Shown here in pieces: positions 22,487 to 33,019 of a DNA stretch of 64,000 bases. Made by a program: the position numbers and the translations under genes. The stretch is taken from positions 837,106-901,105 of the forward strand of contig NW_022985445.1 of assembly GCF_010093595.1 (NCBI RefSeq), written 5' to 3'. The notes below the pieces were generated by a model, which was not told the DNA's origin, made no database searches, and worked only from the letters and a program-made list of their open reading frames with translations. Every line of letters starts with the position of its first letter. Position 1 is the stretch's first letter. The DNA comes from Mytilinidion resinicola (taxonomy: Eukaryota > Ascomycota > Dothideomycetes > Mytilinidiales > Mytilinidiaceae).

Positions 22487-23150
22487 TAGCGCAACAACGA
22501 CACGCCGTAGCACAGTTTTGACACCGGGAGATGATTCGCCTGGTTAAATAGTATTTTTGACGGAGTCTCAGAGTATAGGGTTCCTTGCGTCGTTGAGCTA
22601 GCGGTGGGTGTGCAGGACTCTACACTTTTTTTATCCAATCGGCTGCCAAGACTTGCCGGAAAGAGAAACCTCTTAGAATTCAAATTTCTGAGACTCCCGC
22701 CGTTTCTCAGCGTCTCATTGAATAGCGCAACAACCGCACGTCGTAGCACAGATTTGACACCGGGACGTGATTCGCCGAGTCAGATAGTATCTTTGAGGAG
22801 AGATTTGGAGTAGAAATCTCGTTGCGTCGTTGGGCTAGCGGTGGGTTGCAGGGCTCAACACCTTTTATGTCCTTTCGGCTGCCAAGAGTTTCCAGATGGA
22901 GAAACCCCTCAGAACTTGAATTTTCGAGCCTCCCGCCGCTTCTCACCTTTTTCACGGATAGCGCAACAACCACGCCTCATAACTCGGATCTGACACCGGG
23001 ACATGATTCGCCTTGCTGAGTAGTATTTTTGAGAAACTTTTGGAGTATAGGATATAACGCGTTGTTAAGTTCGAGGGGGTCTACAGGGCTCCACACCTTT
23101 TCGCGCCCTCAGTGATGCCAAGAGTTGCCGAATGGGGGCGCCGAGCTGCG
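22487..23150. repeat. tandem array of three diverged 236-bp units
   Basis: Each unit begins with TAGCGCAACAAC, at 22487, 22723 and 22959, an exact period of 236 bp twice. Within each unit the same landmarks follow in order: TTTGACACCGGGA or CTGACACCGGGA, GATTCGCC, a ..GTATAG or ..GTAGAA segment, GGCTGCCAAGA or GATGCCAAGAG, and CCTCCCGCCG or ACTCCCGCCG. The third unit fades after about 190 bp. Units are roughly 75% identical by eye. Minus-strand ORFs in units 1 and 2 are similar to each other, but 236 is not a multiple of three, so this is not one repetitive protein. Confidence 0.85.
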
Positions 23151-23683
23151 GTAGGCCGAGGCCGAAGGCGTGAGGAGATCTCACGTGCCTCCTATCATTT
23201 CCAAGCAGTTGAGCAATTCACCTAACTCTTCACTGGTATCGAACGTCGAAATCGCTTCACCAGTGACCAGAAAAGTATTCTAGGAAAGGTGCCGGTAGTA
23301 GACGCATCAGGAAGGGTCCGAGGTCTTCGGGGCGCCCATTTCTGTCGGACAGTCGGAGTCGGTGAAGTGAAACACTCTCTTCTAAGTCTAACGAGAATGT
23401 CAGCAAAGCTGATCTCTGAAAATGGGTGAAAGTCAAGGTAGCGTGCTTGGAAGGTACGATCTACTGAGGTCAAGGTAAGCGCAACCTCGAAACCATGGGA
23501 GCAAATCCCACTCACCCATGGACCAACTCCGCTCAGCGCGCCTCGTACTATCTCACCACTGTTACCCACCACATCATCTCACTACATCACCCTATCGCAC
23601 TAGAACACCTAACAATTTCTATCAACACTCAAACCCCAAAAGTCCGCGCTTGGTCAGTCTAGGATTCTCCCAGCAAACGAAAA
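23151..23683. other. intergenic, promoter of the acidic-tailed protein
   Basis: No supported gene. The final 150 bp are CA-rich, as is typical of fungal 5' UTR and promoter sequence. Confidence 0.4.
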
Positions 23684-24655
23684 ATGTCGGGCAACGAAAC
23701 AGACCTTGCGCAAACTTTGAAGACGGCCATGCAGGAGGAGGACGAGAAGGTCGCCCAGAAACCGACTTCCCTAATTATTCCAGCAGGTTCGACAGTTGAA
23801 CATGCGCCCAAAGAAAAAATGCCGTCCAGAGTCGATGAGATCTTTGACCACCTGTCGAAGGACGAGCTAGAAGAGGTTGTGGTCGAAGAGCCTACTTCAC
23901 AAGCCGTCGAGGAGTCTTCTCCACAATCCACCGAGGAGTCTTTTTCCACCACGTCTGGAACATGGAAATTCTCAGATCTGGTTCCTAAAGATTATGAGCA
24001 ATACGAGCACCCAATAACTTTTTGGAGCGGCGATGACCCTGAGGATTTACTCCTGCAAACCCTCATGGGCGAGTTCGCCGACATCCGATGCAGGCAACCA
24101 GAGAGTAACCACCAATTAGCCATCCCTTTCGTAGACATGGTCAAGTGTGTTACTAGAGACTCCTGGAAAACTCTTGCCATATTCCTCCCCGAATTTTTCA
24201 TTGACGACACGGACGCCTGCTTCGTGGTTCGAGGCAGCAAACTACACATGGAGTTCTTGAAGGAGATTTGGGGGGCGGGCCCGTGGAAGGGGCGATGCTT
24301 CATAACGCCGATGATGGCATATACTGAGGGGATTTTGTTGAGAGGAGTAAGCTGTCAGGTGTGGGAAAAGGTAAAGAAGAGTGACTTCCGTGGGAAGAAA
24401 CATCAGTACTTCTTTGATAGCGCAGTGGAGGCATGGAAGAAGGTTGAGTTAGACCCACATGCCGCTGTTGAATATTCGGATCATTCCGAAGCGCAGGAAA
24501 GGGTTGAAAATGTGCTTGGGTTTCAAGAAGCTACAGAGACGAATGGAAATTCAGAGTCAAAGGACGACGGAACGGCCGACGAGGACGAGGACGAGGACGA
24601 GGAGGACGATGAGATGGACATCGACGATACGGAGCTACTCGATGGACGGTGGTAG
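23684..24655 (+). CDS. hypothetical protein with acidic C-terminal tail
   Basis: A single exon of 323 aa that I do not recognise. The N-terminal 90 residues are Ser/Glu-rich and look disordered. A folded-looking middle region, about residues 90-265, contains aromatic and Cys-rich blocks such as GTWKFSDLVPKDYEQYEHPITFW, DMVKCVTRDSWKTLAIFLPEFFIDDTDACFVVRG and KGRCFITPMMAYTEGILL. The last 40 residues are dominated by Asp and Glu (DEDEDEDEEDDEMDIDD). No signal peptide or membrane segment is visible. Codon use resembles that of the neighbouring genes, and the ORF is long for chance, so I regard it as real. An acidic tail is common in nuclear or chaperone-type proteins, but no function is assigned. 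Confidence 0.75.
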   Translation: MSGNETDLAQTLKTAMQEEDEKVAQKPTSLIIPAGSTVEHAPKEKMPSRVDEIFDHLSKDELEEVVVEEPTSQAVEESSPQSTEESFSTTSGTWKFSDLVPKDYEQYEHPITFWSGDDPEDLLLQTLMGEFADIRCRQPESNHQLAIPFVDMVKCVTRDSWKTLAIFLPEFFIDDTDACFVVRGSKLHMEFLKEIWGAGPWKGRCFITPMMAYTEGILLRGVSCQVWEKVKKSDFRGKKHQYFFDSAVEAWKKVELDPHAAVEYSDHSEAQERVENVLGFQEATETNGNSESKDDGTADEDEDEDEEDDEMDIDDTELLDGRW

Positions 24656-25714
24656 TCCATGTAGTTTGGCTATGATGCGTCCCTGGCTAACGCTGTAATA
24701 GGAGGGACTCCCATAACGGTCCCCTACCCAAGGCGTTGTACCCGGAGACGCCTCCAGACACGCCCCAGACACGCCGCCTACAGATAAATGATGGAACAAA
24801 CGTACCCGACATACTTCTGCTATCTCACGGTCTTTTCAGCTTTTCTTCATTGTCCTCAAAGCAGATTGTCGTCTTTTTACATGGGCGTTGGAGCAGAAGG
24901 ATGCAGTGAGGTTGGACAGCGGCGCATGGGACCCTTGGCAGGCAGGGTGTATCAGACTATTACGTAAAGGGGATAGTGGTAGATGCAGAACTCATTCTAT
25001 ATTTGATACCTTTGTGCGCGTATGCTACGGAACTGCTCATTTGCGCTTGAGCCATCGTCTCTGTACGTATCCAAACGAACAACCCTGAGGGCTGGTAATA
25101 CTTGGCATTCTCGGATGCCCGGCACGCGTCGTTTCCCTCAGTCACAGATGGGCCTTGGGATGAGACGGCGCAGGAAGACTGCTTCGTCCCTGGCGGCGAC
25201 TGGGAGGAGTTGGCAGAACGCGAACCACGACGTCGCCGCAACTTGAAAGTGAGGCAATATCATGGAATGCACAGAGGGACGCGTCCCACGGTAGCACTAG
25301 AATGCGATGCTGCCTTGTTCCGTGTGCAATCGTCCTCTGCGGACCCTGGCCAACGAACGAACTGGCACCGGCCGTTGTGCCGAGCGCTCAGATCTGGCGA
25401 AGCTTAGCTGGCTTAAGAAGCTTAGCTGGCACTTTCCGCTGACCTAAGAGGCCGCAATGCGCAAGAGGCTGGGAGGAGGCTGGTGGCTGGCTGGCGCTGG
25501 CTTCGTCGTTCGCTGACCGTTCCGCTGCGCTCGCTCCTCCCTCTGCCTCCAAGCTCTTTCGCGGCCTCCGCTCTTTGTTAACGTCGCGCCGTCGCTCTCC
25601 CGCGGACCGACAATCTCCTCGAACCCATCTGCCCCAGGCGCATTTCTAGCTCTCTCACGGCGACCACCCCGCTCCATTGCGCCACGGTAGCTCCGTCCTC
25701 CATACAGCTCGGCG
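24656..25714. other. intergenic, no supported gene
   Basis: About 1.06 kb between two genes on the same strand. Short ORFs only; the last 150 bp look like the 5' UTR and promoter of the C2-domain gene. Confidence 0.5.
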
Positions 25715-27656
25715 ATGGCCTCAGAGGACGCCGCAGCCCAACCGGGCGAGAATGGCCTTGCGCCAGAGACATCGGTGCAGAATGGCGCGTCCAATGACAC
25801 CACTCCCGCTCAATCCGAGAAGCCTGAGCAGAAAGACGACCAGAAGAACGCGAAGGACGACAAGAAGGGCGACAAAATGGACGACAGGAAGGTCAAGCAG
25901 CCAGCCGGCGGGTACGATGACACCAAAATACCGCATGCGCCGCCAGGTTACACCGTCAAAATCACCTTCCACCGCGCGACAAACCTCCCAATGGCCGATA
26001 TCAACTCCCTCTCGTCAGATCCCTTCGTCCTCGCCCAGATAAATACGAGCTTGGAGAGCCGACATAAGGAAGATCCACACCTACGCATGCGCTCCAAAAC
26101 GGTCCGCAAATGTACCGACCCGGTCTGGGAGTGCGAGTGGATCGTTGCAAATATACCAGCCTCTGGCTTCAAGCTGAAAGCGCGTATATACGACGAAGAC
26201 CCTGCCGATCACGACGACCGACTTGGCAATGTGCATGTTCTTGTAGGCCAAATAAACGAGCAATGGGCCGGAATCAAGGAACAGTCATACCCGATCAAGA
26301 AGAGGATGGGTAGTAAGAGGGCATACTTCGTACGCGCAATTGCGGCCTGTTTCAACAAGAATACACACATGACGGGACACTTGTACGTGAGTGTGCAGGT
26401 CCTGGGCCGGACAGAGGGCGATGAAGGAGGCCGGGCATATACACTTGGGCCCTGCTGGTGGACAAAACATTACTCTCCGCTACTTGGTCGTATTACAGGT
26501 AAGAAAGATGTGGGCGACGAGGAGAGCGAGAAGGCCAAGAGCAAAAACAAGGCACAGCAGTATAAGTAAGTTCACGCTATATGGCCTCTATATATCTTCA
26601 TGCCTAACGTCTTCAAGCTTCCAAGCCAACCAATTTCAACTCCGCGGTCCTGTCCCTGCTGATCTCTACCATCGCTATGTTGAGTTTAAGCCCTTCGTAA
26701 AATCGATGTTCACCGGCAAAGGCATTCGCGGCTTCCTCCTTTTCAAGGCATTGCATCATCAACACGCCCGCGTCTACAACTTTGACCGCTCGACCGAGTA
26801 CGACATTTTCCAACAGCCTTGCAAAGAAATGACCCTCAAATTCCTCGACCTCGTCCATTGGGATGAAGGCGGTCGCATCTTTACCTATGTACTCACACTC
26901 GACTCGCTCTTCCGCTTCACAGAGACAGGCAAAGAATTCGGCATTGACATGTTGTCCAAGCACACTATGCACAGCGACGTGTCCATCTACATCGCCTTCA
27001 GTGGCGAGTTTTTCATCCGTAGACTCAAGTATCCCGACCGTGACCCGCCCGAGGAGGGCGGTGACAATCCTTCAAGCCCGCCTGACGAAATATCGGGAGG
27101 TCCGTCCGAGGGTACTCTACACAAGGACCCGACCTACTTCGAGCTTGTCATCGACAATGACAGCGGCACATACCGGCCGAACGCCAAACTCCTCCCGCAA
27201 CTGAAATCGTTCTTCGAAGCTCAGTTTCCTGGTTTGCATATCTCGACGCTCGATTCACAGGGCGATGCAGAAAAGATGGCGGCGATGAAGCAAGAGCAGC
27301 GAGATAGGAAGAAGAAAGAGGGTGATCACATAGTCTACAAACAGCTGTCGCGGAATAGCTCCATGAGCAGTAGCGATGAAGAGGAGCTGGATCGTTTGGC
27401 GGCGCAGGGTGAGCCCGAAGACGGCACTGTCATACAAAACGTGAAAAAGGAGATTAAGTATAAACAGGACAGGAAAAAAGACAGACTCAAGACGTATAAG
27501 CCTGGTTTTAGCCGAGACGGAGTTAAGGGTGCTGGACAGGCCATAGGGGAGAAGGTCGAGGGAAGCAGTTCGGGAGATGTGGAGAGTGCGCCGATTTCTG
27601 GGAAGGAGAACGAGAACATTGGAGGTCCGGAGGGCGCAGCTGTTGAGGGGAGGTAG
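25715..27656 (+). CDS. C2-domain protein of a conserved fungal family
   Basis: Two exons, 25715-26565 and 26618-27656, 629 aa. A Lys/Asp-rich leader of about 75 residues is followed by a C2-like domain near residues 76-195 (YTVKITFHRATNLPMADINSLSSDPFVLAQI, then TVRKCTDPVWECEWIVANIPASGFKLKARIYDEDPADHDDRLGNV). Asp residues in the expected calcium-loop positions (SSDP and DEDPADHDD) suggest possible calcium-dependent membrane binding. The remaining 400 residues have conserved aromatic blocks (YHRYVEFKPFVKSMFTGKGIRGFLLFKALHHQHARVYNFDRSTEYDIF) and a charged, Ser-rich tail. No membrane helix is seen. The function is unknown; a lipid- or membrane-associated role is inferred from C2 only. Confidence 0.85.
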
Positions 27657-30114
27657 TGGTTGTATGATTTCTTTTCTACTCTCTTGCCTGCTTCTATTTT
27701 AGCCTTTATCGGATGGATATCTCGCACTTCGTCTCCTGATATCCTCCCTTCAGCTCTAGGGTCCTGCTCATCAAAGAGCTTGTGGCATTGCATCCTGGAG
27801 GCCCCGTTCTTTCTTTTACTCCTTGGATACCCGGAGCTGGTTCATTCAGTATTTCGTTTGTTCTAGTGCCTCGATCTCATTACTATTTTCGTCTTCGATT
27901 TAACAAGGCGGCTACGCTACACGGCTTTTTCTAATCGTGTGTTGTGAAAATATATATTGTAATGTTCTGGCTTCATATTCAGTGTCTGATAGTGCATTTG
28001 CCGTTCATTTGGGGAACCGACCCCTTCAATTGATTCTATCCTTAGCATGCTATCTAGCACATGACCCATCCCCCCAACCCTCGATCTGCCAGCCCCCCGT
28101 CCTCTCCAACTCTCATCCTTGAACCCACCCCTAGTCAAGGCAGACAACCCACCTGCGCGCCTCCAACCCACCACGCCTCACGACGCCCAACGCCACACCG
28201 ATGAACCGCCCGAGGCCGCCTCCGCCACACCCTCTCGAGCCTCTCAAATCTCTCGAAATCACCTCACTCACCCTGTATTGCTGCCTCGCTTCCCTCACCA
28301 ACCGAGCCAGCGGCTAGAAAGCGATGCTGTTGGGGGGGCCGGCACATGAAACAATCCCAACGCCACCGCCACACCCGAGGCGCATTCCGCAAACTCCTGT
28401 ACCGCCCATGGGGAGGATCTACATGCGAACGACTGACATTTGCGCCTCGTGCGGGCGGGCCGAGCCTACCCAGGGTCGAGACTGCGGAAATGGGTAAGTT
28501 CGTTTCAGGAAACACGCCATAGCGCGTCAGAGGACAGATTTGTGGCGTAGCTGTGTGCGGTTCCCTGAAGCATGAGGGCCGAGCCGCATGCGCTGCGAAC
28601 TAAGCGCCGCGCGGACTGACGGAGGGAAGAAAGGGGAGGGGAGATGTGGCCTTAGGCTTGAGAGGAGGATGGGGTGCGGCGAGGGAGGTGTGGTATTGGA
28701 TTGTAAGTATGAATGAATAGATACGGGTAATGGTTGTTGGTAAAAATGGATGCGGTGGGAGTGAATTGAGATGATGGCGCTAGAGCTGATTGGGTTGGTG
28801 CTGTATTCTTGCCTCGACGACAGTGGTTTGTCCTACCAATGCTACTCATTTGCGATGGATGTCATGTGCGAGCCTCAGTCATTTCTCATGATAGGTAATA
28901 GATATGGTTGTTAGTCGTAAGTGTATGGCTAAGTGTCTATATGAACCCAGTATCTACCTCATCTGGATCCGTTGACGCAGTAACACAAAGAGCATACATA
29001 TCAATTGTTCTCAATACCAATGACGCGAAAAGAACAACATCGCTCTGGTGAGCCTTTCTATCACCCCCCAGTGTCATCTCCGCCTCAAATCGTACGGCCA
29101 CAGCGATCAAGCCGAGGTTCGCAGCGAAAAAATTATCTCAGTATTGGAAAGTCCAAAAATAGTGTAGCAATTCGAATATCGGTAGGAAATTAAGGGTGAG
29201 GCTGAGGAGCCAGATGAAGTTGGGAATGGGGAGAAACGCTTACGCCCAGGCGTCGCTTGCGGCTTCGGTAATTAAGACCACCAACAACCGGGTTATGATG
29301 GGCTGAGAGTCGAACGTGTGCCTGCGGTTTTGTGGTTCTATATGTAGGACTATCTGAAGAGGTTTAGAACATGCCCGTGTGCGATTCGAAGGACAAGGTT
29401 ACGGTGAAGCATTATATCACGTATAAGACGTGTGATTGAGGGAGTGCCTTCCTCAATTCTATTTCTTGATGTTACGAGAAGGGAATAGAAGAGAAGGTAA
29501 AAAGAAGGGGAAAAAGTCGACGAGTCCTTTCTGTGTATGAAGCCGACAAGCCCATTGAACGCTCTGATGCATGTATGCAATCACGTGTTTGACATAGTAC
29601 GGATTTATCCTGGGCCTGTAGATTAACGAGACGGTGCATGACATGCTTAATTATGTGCGGTATTCGTCTGATGAGCACTCAGTATACTGTGAGTCTCCTG
29701 TTGAAATGAGGTAATGGTGTTAGGTATCACGAACGAGAAATCGCAACGTTGAAGTTTCTGGTTGATCCTAGGGCTCTGAGTTTCTAAGTTTTATCTGCAT
29801 TGCCAGGGTCGCAATAGAAGGTCAAGCATGTTAGTATGGAGACTATAGGTGATCTTGAGTCTAGTACGAGGTCATTTTTTACTACTTCACATGATCCAGA
29901 AGCTCGGTACCTCGCGTAATAATGTCGTTGTCCGTCCACGTAGGCGTTGCTATTCCCTCAGGATACGAGGTGTAGAAAGCCTGTCAAATTACCAACTCAT
30001 TCGGCGCGTGTAGTAATAAGTAATCTGAAACGTGCTGAGGGGCGAAAAATGAGGAAGCATCCCACTTCTTGTTGTGCAACCCTAGGAGTAAGATTGGTAA
30101 AGCGATCAAAATTA
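27657..30114. other. intergenic, no supported gene
   Basis: About 2.4 kb with only short random ORFs on both strands. No repeat or RNA gene recognised. Confidence 0.5.
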
Positions 30115-30546
30115 ACGTGTTCTACATGCATGTGGTGGTTACAAGCGAGTGGTGGCGCTTAATTTTTGGTGCGATTTGGACGTTTTGACACCCCAGCAAC
30201 CTCAACAACTATAAAAGATTTGAATCTATAACTTAGAATAAAGATATGCATAGCTGTTTCAATATTATAAGACAAATTTTTAGGGTCTCTTGATGGCCAC
30301 ATTTAGTTATAGTAGAGTTTTGGCCCCCTAGCATTGGGTAAGATCTACGATATAATAGAATTACAGAGACACATCACTCCAAACTATTGCCTAGCCATTG
30401 AAATGAGCTAAATACTATATGCATTCATATAATCTTATTTAATACTTTATGGTTGTTGAGATTGCTGGGGTGTCAAAACGTCCAAATCGCACCAAAAATT
30501 AAGCGCCACCACTCGCTTGTAACCACCACATGCATGTAGAACACGT
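30115..30546. mobile_element. 432-bp MITE with 95-bp terminal inverted repeats and TA target duplication
   Basis: The left arm, 30115-30209, and right arm, 30452-30546, are reverse complements over 95 bp with a single C/T difference (AACCTCAAC versus AATCTCAAC). Both ends read ACGTGTTCTACATGCATGTG inwards. The element is flanked on both sides by TA (30113-30114 and 30547-30548), the target duplication of Tc1/mariner-type elements. The 242-bp interior is AT-rich with no transposase ORF. The near-identity of the arms suggests a young insertion. Confidence 0.9.
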
Positions 30547-30548
30547 TA

Positions 30549-33019
30549 CCCGATATGCGATGCTTACTAAATGTAGTCAGACGCTTGAGGGAATCGCATC
30601 GTACCGCAAACAAGTGACCAGATCGTGGCGGCCGTTTCAAATAGACGAAACGAATGGGGCGGGACATTTTTGGAGCTTGAGCTTGATGTCGTATCTGTGG
30701 CGGGCAGTCCCACCTGCAGTAGTAATCACGAGGCCGAGGGATTAGATCCTCGGAGGCTAGGTAGGATCAGGGGCTACGCGCTCACAGTTATCGCGGCGCA
30801 TAATAGGATCACCTCGTGCGCGCCTGAGGTTTTAGTTTATCTCGAACGTGGGAGGGGGAGGATTGCGCGGAGCGATTAAGACGGCGAGGGCTGGTGCGAA
30901 ACTAGACGCCTGGTAACGAGGCACGGAAGGAGCCTGATTACATACCGGGTCTATGCTGTGATACTGAACACCGCACCGAGGTCGGAGCTGAGGCTCTAGA
31001 ATATCCAGAGGCTCGAAGCTGAGCCCAGGTATCGACGTAGCGAGCACAGAGGTGGTACAATGAGGACCCGCCGCTGGGGCGCATGGAACCCAGCAATGCT
31101 ATTAGTAGCGAAGACCGGGAAATAGAAAGCAGGCGATAGAGAGAGGGTAGACTGGCTATATCTGGCCTTTTGACTGTCATCAGATTAGAACAGTGGTTGG
31201 TGTTGGCCCGTGTGTGCTTCCTAATCCAACCATCCCGACCACACAGATTGCTGGGAATGGGGCTTATGCAGGGGGACGGCCCAGGAACAGAACACCTTTG
31301 GAAGCAAACGGCGAGATCACGGCGGGTGAGGCTCCTTCTGCCAGGGCCGATGCTAGAGCCGAACGGAAGGGCCGCTGCGTGGCTTGAACGATGGCCATTG
31401 AGTGGGTGATGGTGTGAACGCCTGAGACAGCAGAACGGCGAGGCGAGGCGAGGAGTATGATAGATAGACGAGCAGTGGACCATGATGAGAGGACACATGT
31501 CTTCACTGATGCGGCGATGGAGTGGCATGGATGGTTGACCAACTTGATGCCAGATGTTTTGGCCGAGTATACAACCAAACTGTGGAGCAGCTAGCACTGT
31601 GTAGGCATATAGCTCGTAGTCTTAGGATACCTTTGTAACGCCACTAGCCTTCCTAGGTCGCTATTGCAGTGAAGCTGTTGTAGGAGCTTTGTCGCCCCGA
31701 AGTCGCTTCAGAGGAGAGGCGATCAGGGACTAGATGGGGAAGTTAAGAAGCCCGAGTCTTTGGTTTTGTGGCTGCTGCGTTTACTGTACCTAGAAACGAG
31801 TGCACAACGTCTGGAGACTTGCAGGACCTGTGGTGAAGCATGACGCAGCAGACAGGCAGAGAGTTGCGGATAGATTGGCCTGGCGTGTTGGATGCTTGGC
31901 ACTCATCCTTCTCCAGGGTCGCTCTCCACACCCGGGGACCACAACTCCAAACAACCTTCGCATCGATACCGCCATCCAACTCGATCACTAGGGCGGAGGA
32001 TTCCATACTCACACTTTCTAGCCACGCCAGCCAGTCCGACAAAGCACAAGAGTTGCCGACGATAGAGGGCAACATCATCGGCGTGATTCTGGCGAGAGCC
32101 TGTCCATCAACGTCTGTCTATTTGCATCAGAATCACGCAGGCTGCTTGGCTCCGAAGACCTCCTGTCTGTCCTCAGCAGCAGCTCCTTAGCTCTATCGCA
32201 GCTCCTTCGCCCTATCGACGCCGCTCCAAGCAGCCTGACCGATGCCAGCCGACGGCGTCTGCTCTGGTAGCGAAGGGGCGCCGTGTGCGAGAAGAGGACG
32301 ACGTGGTTCGGCCTCCCGCACTTGCGATGCATCCAGGCGTATGGCGCTAGATATGCGCCCGATACGCGGGCCGCAGGCAGAGTCTCGAAGCTCGAGTCCC
32401 GAGCGAGCACTGTGAAACGGCTTTCGGCTGTCAGCAGAGGGCGTGGTTGGACCGTCAAGAATAGAGAGCTGACCTGCGCAGTGAGGCCTTGGCAATGCTG
32501 CGCCCAGCGCCCGCGAGAGAGCTTTTCCTGGTGTTGGACTGGTGGGTAACCCTCTGTGTGCTATTTTTGCTGCGCCAACACCAAGCCCCAGGCCCCCAAA
32601 CTCCCGCCCTCGAGCTTGTCCCTGTCTGTCACGATCGTCGGCTCCCTCATATGCTATTGTCCGGACCCCGGGCACCTGGGCTGACTTCGCGACCATGGCC
32701 TCGCTCACCAAGACCGGACGGGGCGCTCTGTGCGAGAGGCGCAGACGAACTAAAAAATATACATAGCTATGCCATTCCTCTACCCATAACCGCCTGTTGC
32801 TTCTTCTCACCGTGCCAAATGCAGTGCCCACAGAACATATTCCCCGGAGGTCTTGGTACAGATATCTAACATCTCAATTCACGTCCTTTGCCTCTTCTCA
32901 GCATTTTTCATACGGACACGCTCAAGCACGCTGGTGCCATCTGCTTATAACCCTTGCCACCCCCATCAGCCCTTCTGTCTGCTTGGGGTCCAGTCTCTTG
33001 TATATTCCCATCTTCCGCC
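30549..33019. other. intergenic, no supported gene
   Basis: About 2.5 kb. ORFs of up to 219 codons on the minus strand (30938-31597, 32193-32831) lack domains and have Ser/Arg-rich composition typical of shadow frames. The last 250 bp, rich in pyrimidines, are likely the promoter and 5' UTR of the next gene. Confidence 0.5.

Noticed and set aside
22480..22973. Tandem minus-strand ORFs as a duplicated small gene
   Set aside because: Similarity is fully explained by the 236-bp DNA repeat; there is no codon-bias evidence that I can compute by eye. Kept as a repeat, with a check proposed.
30938..31597. 219-codon minus-strand ORF in the large gene-free region
   Set aside because: Ser/Arg/Pro-rich composition, no domain, overlapped by several equally long ORFs in other frames, and no splice-consistent extension.
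32193..32831. 212-codon minus-strand ORF upstream of the UBA gene
   Set aside because: Arg/Ala-rich shadow-like composition; it overlaps plus-strand ORFs of similar length and the likely promoter of the next gene.
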